Under the pieces are notes generated by a model that did not search any database, was not told the origin of the DNA, and saw only the letters and a program-made list of their open reading frames with translations. Below are positions 13,754-21,100 of a DNA stretch of 29,780 nt, in pieces. The position numbers and the translations under genes are program-made. How positions within the stretch are numbered: position 1 is the first letter of the stretch; each line of letters opens with the position of its first letter. The stretch spans positions 1 through 29,780 of the forward strand of contig JARDZO010000034.1 of assembly GCA_029240815.1 (NCBI GenBank). Direction: 5' to 3'. This DNA comes from Brevibacillus sp. Lineage in GTDB: Bacteria; Bacillota; Bacilli; Brevibacillales; Brevibacillaceae.

Positions 13754-14923
13754 ATGACAATCCAAAAGGTTTCACTCGTTAATGAAGAACGATTGCTGCG
13801 CGACTTTCTGGAGTTAGCCAAGCTAAATGGTCCGAGTGGGAAGGAACAGCGCATCGCGGATTACCTCGTGCCGCGATTGGAGGCAATGGGTTTTTCCATC
13901 CGATTCGATGAAGCGCACAGGCAATTTGATGGGGAATGTGGAAATCTGGTCGCCTACTGGGAAGGGACAGACCCATCCGTACGACCCATGTTTTTCTCCA
14001 CACACATGGATACTGTGCTTCCGACAGAAGGATTAAAGCCGGAAATTCGAGACGGCATCATCTATTCGGATGGTACGACCATTCTCGGAGCAGACGATCG
14101 TGCGGCACTCGCTGCCTATCTGGAAGCGGTCCAATCCATCCAGGAAGCTGGCATGCCATGTGGTCCAATCGAGTTGATCCTGACGGTAAACGAACAAAGG
14201 GGACTGACCGGTTCACGGCATATGGATTATTCGCTGATCCAAAGCAAGGAAGGCTATGTATTCGACAGCAGCGGCGATGTCGGACAAATTATTCTGCAAG
14301 GTCCTTTCAGCAGCAAAATCTACGTAGAGCTGAACGGAAAGTCTTCCCACATCGGATTGAATCCGGAAGAAGGGATCAACGCTTTCCTCATTGCTGCAGA
14401 TGTGTTGAAACAGCTTTCGCTCGGGAAAATCAGTGAGGATACGCTCGCCAATATCGGAATGATTCAGGGTGGAGAGTTGTCATCGATTATCCCCGGTCAG
14501 GTAGAGCTGATTGGTGAAGTCCGTAGCTTTACAGAACAAGGCTTGGTTGATCAATTAAATGCCATGAAGGAAACAGCAGAGAGAGTCGCGCAAGAACACG
14601 GTGGAACAGCGAATGTTCGATTTGAGAAAAAATATTTGGGCTTTCATGTCGGGCAGGAGACGACGTTGGGGCAAAATGCGGTTCAAGCGGCTGAGGATAT
14701 CCAGGTAGATTACTATCTGACGCGGACGTTGGGCGGAGCAGACACGAATGTGTTGAATGAGAATGGATTGACCTGCATTACGCTGGGTAACGGATTTCGG
14801 AACATTCACACTTTCCGCGAACACATCAGCGTACAGAATCTGATCAATACAGGGATGTACACAGTCAGCCTGATCCGCAGCTGGTATCAAACTCACCGAA
14901 ATCAGGGGGCAGCAGCTAACTAA
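13754..14923 (+). CDS. M20/PepT-like metallohydrolase with EE-to-EQ change
   Basis: The protein has 389 residues from ATG 13754, nine bases after GAGAGG; ATG 13745 is too close to that site. Family blocks are FFSTHMDTV (His84, Asp86), ILGADDRAALAAYLEA (Asp114), TVNEQRGLTGS (143-153), VFDSSGD (Asp171) and a dimerisation domain beginning around KIYVELNGKSSHIG. A late His is in RNIHTFREHI. M20 peptidases normally carry Glu-Glu, the catalytic base followed by a metal ligand; here it is Glu147-Gln148, so one metal site is probably weakened. Family members cleave di/tripeptides or remove acyl, carbamoyl or formimino groups from amino acids. Directly after a HutI-like gene, hydrolysis of an N-substituted amino acid left by ring opening is the most economical role. 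The exact reaction is unknown. Confidence 0.85.
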   Translation: MTIQKVSLVNEERLLRDFLELAKLNGPSGKEQRIADYLVPRLEAMGFSIRFDEAHRQFDGECGNLVAYWEGTDPSVRPMFFSTHMDTVLPTEGLKPEIRDGIIYSDGTTILGADDRAALAAYLEAVQSIQEAGMPCGPIELILTVNEQRGLTGSRHMDYSLIQSKEGYVFDSSGDVGQIILQGPFSSKIYVELNGKSSHIGLNPEEGINAFLIAADVLKQLSLGKISEDTLANIGMIQGGELSSIIPGQVELIGEVRSFTEQGLVDQLNAMKETAERVAQEHGGTANVRFEKKYLGFHVGQETTLGQNAVQAAEDIQVDYYLTRTLGGADTNVLNENGLTCITLGNGFRNIHTFREHISVQNLINTGMYTVSLIRSWYQTHRNQGAAAN

Positions 14924-14947
14924 CAAGCAGAAAAAGGGGGCGTTCAG

Positions 14948-16093
14948 ATGAAAAAAGGGAAATTGCTTGCGGCAGGCTTCTTAGGACTGGCACTACTGAT
15001 GACAGGTTGTGGAAAACAATCCGGGGATTCCGCTAGCGATGGCGGGGGAGAAACGATCAAAATCGGCTGGTATGGACCACTCACAGGGTACGCGGCTACA
15101 GATGGAACGAACAGTCTGAATGGCGCACAGCTCGCAATTGACAAATTCAATGCAGCTGGCGGCTTGGACGGTAAGAAACTCAAGCTGGTAGCTGAAGATG
15201 ATCAAGGCAAGCCAGAGGAAGCGATGAAAGCTGTGCAAAAGCTGATCAATAAAGATCAGGTAACAGCCATCATCGATGGGGCATACAGCGGCTCTTCGAA
15301 AACAGTGGCAGCCAAGGTGCAAGAAGCCAAGGTTCCCATGGTCGTTTCAATCGCCACCCACCCAGATGTAACAAAAGGTGGAAAGTACATCAATCGGGTC
15401 ATCTACACGGGTCCAGTCCAAGGGGAAGCCATGGCTGAATATGTGGTCAGTGACCTGAAAATGAAAAATATCGCGATCCTATATGTAGAAGCAGACTACG
15501 GCACGTCGATCGTTGGAGCATTCAAGAGCAAGCTGGAAGAGCTGCAAGGCAAAGTCGTTTACGAGAGCGCGTTCAAATTTGGCGACAAGGACTACAGCTC
15601 CCTTTTGACCTCCGTGAAGATGACCAAGCCCGATGCTCTCTACATTGTCGGTTATTACAATGAGGCAGCAGCGATTGCCAATCAGGTCAAGGAAGTAGGG
15701 CTATCTGTACCGCTTATCGGTGTCGATGGATTGGACACACCCAAATATCCAGAACTGGCCACTGCCAACGCAGAAGGAACCATTCTGACCACTTCGTTCT
15801 ATTTGAAAGACACTCGCCAGGTTGTGAAGGATTTCGTAGCCGATTGGACGGGAGCTCGCAAGGATGAACCGGGAATGGTCGCTTCCCAAAGCTATGATGC
15901 TGCACTGGTGATTATCGATGCGCTGAAAAAAGTAGGGGCGGATCGTGAGAAGCTGGCAGACGCTATCAGCCAGACCAAGGATCTGGAGGGGACATCAGGC
16001 AAGATCTCCTTTGCTCAGGACCATGAAGTCGTCAAACCCGTGATTTTTGTAAAAGTCAAAGATGGGAAATTTGACTTTGTGACCGCGAAATAA
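14948..16093 (+). CDS. LivK/LivJ-type substrate-binding lipoprotein
   Basis: The protein has 381 residues. The N-terminus MKKGKLLAAGFLGLALLMTGC is a lipoprotein signal peptide with lipobox LMTGC (Cys21), followed by a flexible GKQSGDSASDGGGE linker. The mature part is a type I periplasmic-binding fold: IKIGWYGPLTGYAATDGTNSLNGAQLAIDKFNAAGGLDGKKL is the classical first block. This family binds branched amino acids, but also amides, urea and aromatic or heterocyclic acids. ATG 14948 has AAAAGGGGG upstream. It is the binding component of the importer encoded by the next four genes. The ligand is likely the substrate of the preceding enzymes, which is an inference from operon position. Confidence 0.92.
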   Translation: MKKGKLLAAGFLGLALLMTGCGKQSGDSASDGGGETIKIGWYGPLTGYAATDGTNSLNGAQLAIDKFNAAGGLDGKKLKLVAEDDQGKPEEAMKAVQKLINKDQVTAIIDGAYSGSSKTVAAKVQEAKVPMVVSIATHPDVTKGGKYINRVIYTGPVQGEAMAEYVVSDLKMKNIAILYVEADYGTSIVGAFKSKLEELQGKVVYESAFKFGDKDYSSLLTSVKMTKPDALYIVGYYNEAAAIANQVKEVGLSVPLIGVDGLDTPKYPELATANAEGTILTTSFYLKDTRQVVKDFVADWTGARKDEPGMVASQSYDAALVIIDALKKVGADREKLADAISQTKDLEGTSGKISFAQDHEVVKPVIFVKVKDGKFDFVTAK

Positions 16094-16188
16094 ATGGGAC
16101 GGATAGCCGCGAGGAGGATGAGAGATGTGCGATGGTGCGCTTGTCTTTTCTCCTCGCATCATCTTGGGGAAAAGGTGTGATCACTACT

Positions 16189-17070
16189 ATGCTTGCCCAG
16201 CAATTACTCAATGGCATTGCACTCGGGTTTATTTACATTTTGATAGCGGTTGGGTTGACAATGATTTACGGGATCCTCAAGCTCCTTCATTTTGCACATG
16301 GCGTGATCTATATGGTTGGTGCATTTGCTGCGATGATCGGAATCATGTACCTGCACATGCATTTCCTCGTGGCTTTGTTGTTTGCCATGGTGATATCAGC
16401 CTTGGCAGGGATGTCCATCGAACGGTTTGCCTATCGTCCACTCAGGGGATCACATCCCATCACGACGTTGATTAGCGGGATTGGGATTTCGATCTTTTTA
16501 GAAAATCTGTTTCAAATCTTGTTTACGTCTGACACAAGACCGTTTCCACAAGCGGGGATAAACGTGACAGTCGTGCAGATCACAGAAACGATTTCGTTGC
16601 CCAATACCAAGCTGTTTATTATCATTGCGGGAATTTTGGCGCTCGGCCTTTTGTACGCGTTTCTTCGATTCACTAAACTGGGTGTGGCCATTCAAGCAGC
16701 GGCCCAGGATATTCGTGCAGCATCGCTCATGGGGGTCAACGTCAATCGGGTCATCTCTGCCACTTTCATGCTCGGCTCTGCACTGGCTTCCGTTGGGGGC
16801 GTATTAGTCGCACTCACCTACAACTCGATTTTCCCGACGATGGGTACGATCCCAGGCTTAAAAGCATTTTGTGTAGTGGTACTCGGGGGATTGGGCTCGA
16901 TACCGGGAACCGTTGTAGGTGGCTTGATTTTGGGTATCGTGGAAGCGTTAAGTGACGGATTTTTGTCAGGGATGGTCATTGACAAGGACGCCATTGCTTT
17001 TGTCATCTTGATCGCCATTCTCATGGTAAGACCTTCCGGATTGTTTGGGAAAAACATCGAGAAAGTGTAG
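16189..17070 (+). CDS. LivH-type ABC permease
   Basis: The protein has 293 residues from ATG 16189 (MLAQQLLNGIALGFIYILIAVGLTMIYGILKLLHFAHG), the standard LivH start, with AAAGGTG ten bases upstream. The frame also opens at ATG 16132, adding 19 residues. A strong GAGGAGG at 16111-16117 lies in front of that region, but its best-spaced ATGs (16118 and 16125) are out of frame. About eight hydrophobic helices follow, with the conserved EAA-like loop TKLGVAIQAAAQDIRAASLMGVNVNRVISATFMLGSALA and the late GLGSIPGTVVGGLILGIVEAL. It forms one half of the membrane channel of the importer, with the LivM-type protein encoded four bases further on. Confidence 0.9.
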   Translation: MLAQQLLNGIALGFIYILIAVGLTMIYGILKLLHFAHGVIYMVGAFAAMIGIMYLHMHFLVALLFAMVISALAGMSIERFAYRPLRGSHPITTLISGIGISIFLENLFQILFTSDTRPFPQAGINVTVVQITETISLPNTKLFIIIAGILALGLLYAFLRFTKLGVAIQAAAQDIRAASLMGVNVNRVISATFMLGSALASVGGVLVALTYNSIFPTMGTIPGLKAFCVVVLGGLGSIPGTVVGGLILGIVEALSDGFLSGMVIDKDAIAFVILIAILMVRPSGLFGKNIEKV

Positions 17071-17073
17071 GGG

Positions 17074-18024
17074 ATGCATGTGGATGGAATCTTGAATCCG
17101 TATTACGTAGACATCGTGGTTTTTTTGTTTATCTATATTTTACTGGGATTGGGGTTAAACCTGATTACGGGATACGCCGGCCAAGTATCGCTCGGCCATG
17201 CAGCCTTTTACGGAATTGGGGCCTATGCATCTGCAATCTTGAGCGTCAAAGGGGGATTAAATGTCTGGTTATCCATCCTTCTCGCGATCGTGATTACGTT
17301 TGTGATTAGCGCATTGTTAGGCTTACCGAGCTTGCGTATACGGGAAGACTTCCTGGCCATTACGACATTAGGGCTTGGATTAATCGCGCAGTCATTTTTT
17401 AAAAACGCCGAAATTACAGGAGGGGCATACGGCATCGGCTCAATACCAGCTCCCTCGCTCTTTGGTGTGGAGTTGAAGAATGTCGGGTACCTTCTCCTCG
17501 TGGTGATCATCATGTTAATCGGAATCTACGGGGTTAAGAAGATGGTCGCCTCGCGGATTGGGCGGGCATGGATGGTCATTCGGGAAGACGAGACAGTGGC
17601 ACAGGCGATGGGGATCAACACAACTTACTACAAAGTACTCGTGTTTGCCATCGGTGGAGCCTACGCAGGGACGGGTGGAGCATTATTTGCCCACAAAGTT
17701 TCCTTTGTGAGCGCTGATTCGTTTGGTACCACGATTTCATTGACGCTGCTCAGCATGATTGTTTTGGGCGGGCTCGGAAGTATTCGCGGGACCCTTTTCG
17801 GGGTTAGCTTCCTTTATCTGATTCCGGAGATCTTTCGTATGTTCGAATTCGATTTTATCGATATGAAAAACCTGGATGTTTACAAGATGATGATTTACGG
17901 TCTGCTCATGATTTTTGTGATGCGGTATCGTCCAAAAGGGATATTTGGAAATCTCGGAAAAAAAGTCAATTTGTTTCCCTCCAGTCGAGCATCTTTGAAA
18001 AAGGAAGGTGAGAGGGTTGCTTAG
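17074..18024 (+). CDS. LivM-type ABC permease
   Basis: The protein has 316 residues with about eight to ten hydrophobic segments. LLGLGLNLITGYAGQVSLGHAAFYGIGAYASAIL (about 22-56) and LPSLRIREDFLAITTLGLG are the hallmark LivM blocks. GRAWMVIREDETVAQAMGINTTYYKVLVFAIGGAYAGTGGAL is the cytoplasmic coupling loop that contacts the ATPase, and GGLGSIRGTLFGV follows. The C-terminus is long and basic (GNLGKKVNLFPSSRASLKKEGERVA). It starts at ATG 17074, three bases after the LivH-type stop, and its end overlaps the ATPase gene. It pairs with the preceding permease to form the translocation path. Confidence 0.9.
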   Translation: MHVDGILNPYYVDIVVFLFIYILLGLGLNLITGYAGQVSLGHAAFYGIGAYASAILSVKGGLNVWLSILLAIVITFVISALLGLPSLRIREDFLAITTLGLGLIAQSFFKNAEITGGAYGIGSIPAPSLFGVELKNVGYLLLVVIIMLIGIYGVKKMVASRIGRAWMVIREDETVAQAMGINTTYYKVLVFAIGGAYAGTGGALFAHKVSFVSADSFGTTISLTLLSMIVLGGLGSIRGTLFGVSFLYLIPEIFRMFEFDFIDMKNLDVYKMMIYGLLMIFVMRYRPKGIFGNLGKKVNLFPSSRASLKKEGERVA

Positions 18025-18805
18025 TGTGCAAAACGTGACGAAGCGATTCGGTGGACTGACAGCGGTCCAAGGAGTCAGTCTTGAAGTAAACAAGGGAGAA
18101 ATTGTCGGGCTGATTGGCCCCAATGGAGCGGGGAAATCTACCTTTTTCAATATATTAACCGGAATCTACAAGCCGAATGAAGGTACCATTGTCTTTGAAG
18201 GTACCGCGATTCATACGCATAAGCCGTTTCGCATTGCCAAGCTGGGGATTTCCCGCACCTTTCAAAACATTCGATTGTTAAAGGAAGAAAGCGTACTCGA
18301 GAACGTCAAGGTCGGCATGTTCGGTCAGACTCGATCCGGGTTATGGTCTGCATTGTTAGGGTTCGAGCTAGCGAAAAAGGAAGAGTCCATGGTTACCGAG
18401 AAAAGCATGCACATCCTAGAGCTGGTAGGCTTAAAAGGATTCGAGGGGGAATCAGCAGGAAGTCTGTCCTACGGGAATCAACGCAGAGTAGAGATCGCCC
18501 GTGCCCTCGTCTCCACTCCCAAGCTGCTGCTCTTAGACGAGCCAATCGCGGGAATGAATGCGCATGAAATCGAGGAGATGGGGCAGCTCATTCGCGAGAT
18601 TCGCAACAAGAACGGAACGACCGTCATCCTGATCGAGCATAATGTCGGGATGGTCGTGGGTCTATGCGACCGCGTAGCTGTCCTGGATCATGGGGAGAAG
18701 ATCGCAGATGATAAACCGGATGCCATCATCGCCAATCCGGCCGTGATCGAAGCGTACATCGGAAAAGAAGAGAGTGCGGAGGTGAGTCAGGTTGCTGCAC
18801 ATTGA
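18017..18805 (+). CDS. LivG-type ABC ATPase
   Basis: The protein has 262 residues from TTG 18017; AAGGAAGG at 18001-18008 is eight bases upstream, whereas the in-frame GTG 18008 overlaps that site. MLSVQNVTKRFGGL is a typical LivG start. Walker A is GPNGAGKST. The Q-loop region is FQNIRLLKEESVLENV. The signature is LSYGNQRRVEIARAL, the LivG variant of LSGGQ. Walker B is KLLLLDEPIAGMN, and the switch His is in VILIEHNVGMV. The C-terminal IIANPAVIEAYIG is also family-typical. It powers uptake with the LivF-type ATPase, whose gene overlaps its end by 14 bases. Confidence 0.92.
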   Translation: MLSVQNVTKRFGGLTAVQGVSLEVNKGEIVGLIGPNGAGKSTFFNILTGIYKPNEGTIVFEGTAIHTHKPFRIAKLGISRTFQNIRLLKEESVLENVKVGMFGQTRSGLWSALLGFELAKKEESMVTEKSMHILELVGLKGFEGESAGSLSYGNQRRVEIARALVSTPKLLLLDEPIAGMNAHEIEEMGQLIREIRNKNGTTVILIEHNVGMVVGLCDRVAVLDHGEKIADDKPDAIIANPAVIEAYIGKEESAEVSQVAAH

Positions 18806-19496
18806 AGATTTGAGCGTTTCATACGGAAGCATTCACGCGGTTCGCAAGCTGAGCCTTCACGTGGAAGAGGGAGAAGTCGTGACATTGATTGGCTCAAATG
18901 GTGCTGGAAAAACAACGACGGTCAATGCCATCTGCGGCACGATCCCTTCGAAAGGAACGATTCGTTACCGAGGCGAAAATATGAGCGGGATGCCTACTCA
19001 CCAGATTGTACGGGAAGGCATCGTCATGGTACCCGAGGGACGGCGAGTCTTTCCCAAATTGACTGTTGCTCAAAACCTCTTGATGGGCGCCTATACGAGA
19101 AAAGCTGCGCAGCATGAAATTCAACGAGATATGGAAACGATTTATCAGCTTTTTCCGCGATTGCTGGAGCGTAAAAACCAGTTAGCAGGTACGATGAGTG
19201 GTGGCGAGCAGCAAATGCTGGCAATCGGACGAGCAATCATGTCTCAACCACAGCTGCTGATATTGGACGAGCCATCGATGGGATTGGCACCGATTGTGGT
19301 AAAAGACATCTTCGACACCATTCAAAAAATCAAGCAGCAAGGCATCACGATCCTGCTCATCGAGCAAAATGCGACGAAGGCATTATCCGTGGCAGATCGA
19401 GGGTATGTACTGGAAAATGGGGAAATCAGCTTTCACGATTCAGCAGAAAATTTGCGTTCACAGGATCGAATTAAAAAAGCTTACCTTGGTCACTAA
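18792..19496 (+). CDS. LivF-type ABC ATPase
   Basis: The protein has 234 residues from TTG 18792, with GGAGGTGA at 18778-18785 six bases upstream and overlapping the LivG-type gene, so translation is coupled. Walker A is GSNGAGKTT, the signature LAGTMSGGEQQMLAIGRAI, Walker B QLLILDEPSMGLAP, and the switch His is replaced by Gln in LLIEQNATKAL, as is normal in LivF. GIVMVPEGRRVFPKLTVAQNLLMGAY is the family's Q-loop region. It completes a full five-component importer. A strong terminator starts 16 bases after its stop, so it is the last gene of the sigma-54 operon. Confidence 0.92.
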   Translation: MLHIEDLSVSYGSIHAVRKLSLHVEEGEVVTLIGSNGAGKTTTVNAICGTIPSKGTIRYRGENMSGMPTHQIVREGIVMVPEGRRVFPKLTVAQNLLMGAYTRKAAQHEIQRDMETIYQLFPRLLERKNQLAGTMSGGEQQMLAIGRAIMSQPQLLILDEPSMGLAPIVVKDIFDTIQKIKQQGITILLIEQNATKALSVADRGYVLENGEISFHDSAENLRSQDRIKKAYLGH

Positions 19497-19512
19497 AATG
19501 GCGTCAGAACTA

Positions 19513-19540
19513 GCTCTTCTCTTGGGAGAAGGGCTTTTTT
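19513..19540 (+). terminator. Strong rho-independent terminator of the sigma-54 operon
   Basis: GCTCTTCTC (19513-19521) pairs with GAGAAGGGC (19526-19534) over a TTGG loop, nine pairs with one G-U, followed directly by six T. It defines the 3' end of the operon. Confidence 0.9.
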
Positions 19541-19582
19541 AAGTGGTCTTAGAAACACACTTGAATAGCCCGAATATTCCTT

Positions 19583-19640
19583 TTTCAGTAGCGCATCGGT
19601 AATTATTCCCTTATACTGAAACACTGGAGAAACTACCAGT
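19583..19640 (+). promoter_or_regulatory. Promoter and possible operators of the second tetR gene
   Basis: TATACT at 19612-19617 is a good -10 box; no clear -35 box. TTTCAGTA (19583-19590) and TACTGAAA (19614-19621) form a perfect eight-base inverted repeat spanning the promoter. ACTGG (19623-19627) and CCAGT (19636-19640) form another just downstream. Either may bind the regulator. Confidence 0.4.
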
Positions 19641-19724
19641 AGGGGCAGGAACACTCCAAATGACAAGTAGACTTCAGTTCCATGTGGATTGAGTTGGGAA
19701 GCGAGTGATCGATCAGTGGACATA

Positions 19725-20315
19725 ATGGGTAGACAAGAACGGAAGAGACTGGCGACACGCCAAAATATATATGACACCGCCATCCGTCTGTTTCGTGTCA
19801 AGGGGTACCATGCAACAACTGTGGAAGAAATTGCGACAGAAGCAGACGTCGCCAAGGCTACGTTTTTCAAGCATTTTCCCAAAAAGTATGAACTGATTGA
19901 GGAAATCATCAAGCAACGCAGAGATAAGGTCAGAGCCGCGGCTACAGACGAGCAGGTCAAGCAGCTTTCGATCAAAACGCAGATCAACCATATGATGAAA
20001 ATCCTTTGTCAAACGATTGAGAGCGATCGGGCACTGGCGGTCATTGCATTAAATGAATTTATTTGCTCAGGGGACTTGTTCAAGGAGGAGGCGCCCTCCA
20101 TCGAGATCTTTTTCCAGACGCTGGAGCGGGGAAAAGAAAGCGGTGAGCTTCGAGCGGATGTACCAACTCGTGTCGTGGCACGCGTGCTGTGGTCCTATTA
20201 CCTTGAATCTTACATTGCGTGGTCGAGAGATGAACAGGGACAATCACTCGAATCGATGATACTAGAGGGAGTAGAGGTCGTGTTTCACGGGATTGAGGCA
20301 GGAAATCATGCGTGA
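19725..20315 (+). CDS. TetR/AcrR family transcriptional regulator
   Basis: The protein has 196 residues from ATG 19725; the frame also allows GTG 19716 and TTG 19689, and none has a strong ribosome binding site. Residues about 7-55 are a textbook TetR DNA-binding domain: ATRQNIYDTAIRLFRVKGYHATTVEEIATEADVAKATFFKHFPKKYELIEEI. The rest is helical with a tail resembling regulators of fatty-acid or drug-efflux genes, but no ligand can be named. A 10-base palindrome TGATCGATCA lies at 19706-19715, directly before the start. It stands alone between the terminator of the sigma-54 operon and a convergent nuclease gene, so its targets are itself or distant genes. Confidence 0.9.
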   Translation: MGRQERKRLATRQNIYDTAIRLFRVKGYHATTVEEIATEADVAKATFFKHFPKKYELIEEIIKQRRDKVRAAATDEQVKQLSIKTQINHMMKILCQTIESDRALAVIALNEFICSGDLFKEEAPSIEIFFQTLERGKESGELRADVPTRVVARVLWSYYLESYIAWSRDEQGQSLESMILEGVEVVFHGIEAGNHA

Positions 20316-20395
20316 GTTCCCACAACAAAGAGATTGCGCACAGGCGTAACGGATCTTCATGAACAAGCCTCCGCGATCGCTCATGCTAGAACCGT

Positions 20396-20414
20396 CCTCG
20401 ATAGAGGTTTTTTT
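20396..20414 (+). terminator. Weak rho-independent terminator after tetR
   Basis: CCTC-GATA-GAGG followed by seven T. The stem has only four pairs, but the T-run is good. Confidence 0.5.
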
Positions 20415-20476
20415 ATTTACCCGCCAAGCAACGAACCTAGGCGGGTATTTGGTTTGTGAACGGATCTAGTGCAAGG

Positions 20477-20901
20477 TCACTTTACAACGATTTTAACCCT
20501 TGTCCCATCGGGGTAATCATCTACCTGATTCGCGATCCACGAACCGGCACCACGATTGTCCGAAGGGGAAATATAGGCGATATCCGCACCTTTTCCACCC
20601 TCCTTGCACATCGCCATAGGCCATTCATCGCGATCGTAGCGAGGTTTTGTCCGCACACCCTTGAGCGATTGCTCACGGTTTTCGTCTGCGCCTTTGCGGT
20701 CGATTGTACAGACAGCGGACTGTCCTTTGGAGATGGCGGAGCGGATATGTTCGGCAGTCTCCGGATATTTGCTGCTCGGGAATTCAAGTACGTAATCTGC
20801 TTCTGTGTTGCTTGTTTGCGCTTGCGGAGTATGTTGTTCAAAAAAGTAAGAGCCGATCGCAACAAGACGGCGACGATGAATAGGATGATTTTTTTCTCCA
20901 C
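20477..20901 (-). pseudogene. nucB: NucB-type sporulation nuclease, frameshifted in its signal peptide
   Basis: The conserved mature part is intact. [57 protein letters not shown] and [15 protein letters not shown] match NucB of Bacillus, a secreted sporulation DNase. The expected start is GTG 20901 with AAGGAG (20910-20915) eight bases upstream, giving signal peptide [14 protein letters not shown]. After that the frame runs off into another protein, while the nuclease continues in the neighbouring frame as [19 protein letters not shown]. One base must be missing near 20860-20870 (GTCTTGTTGCGATC on the minus strand). The nuclease frame opens upstream at 20941 but then has a charged N-terminus without a signal peptide. 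Either a sequencing error or a recent inactivating mutation; no homopolymer is present at the site. Confidence 0.8.
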
Positions 20902-21063
20902 AGCAAGATCTCCTTGGGTCATATTTTCTGGGTGGGTTCATTTCTTAGCTAATTATACCAATTGATAAGTCAGTTGCATCCAGCAAAATGCCCAATTGTG
21001 AACCTTCTATTCATTGACAACTATCGTGCTCAGCTTTCTTAATTTTATGACCTATAAAAAACG

Positions 21064-21100
21064 AACTCCCTTCCTGAAAACGGAGAGAAGGGAGTTTTTT
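21064..21100. terminator. Strong hairpin downstream of the MFS gene
   Basis: AACTCCCTTC (21064-21073) and GAAGGGAGTT (21087-21096) form a perfect ten-base stem. The minus-strand tail is CGTTTTTTATAGG, after the MFS gene that ends at 21099; T's also follow on the plus strand. Confidence 0.8.

Noticed and set aside
16125..16475. Plus-strand ORF of 116 codons with good ribosome-binding spacing
   Set aside because: It overlaps the LivH-type permease in another frame, and its residues look like a shadow (Trp, Cys and His rich) without hydrophobic segments.
20521..20922. Minus-strand ORF of 133 codons as a separate protein
   Set aside because: Only its first residues are meaningful: they are the displaced NucB signal peptide. 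The rest is a shadow of the nuclease frame.
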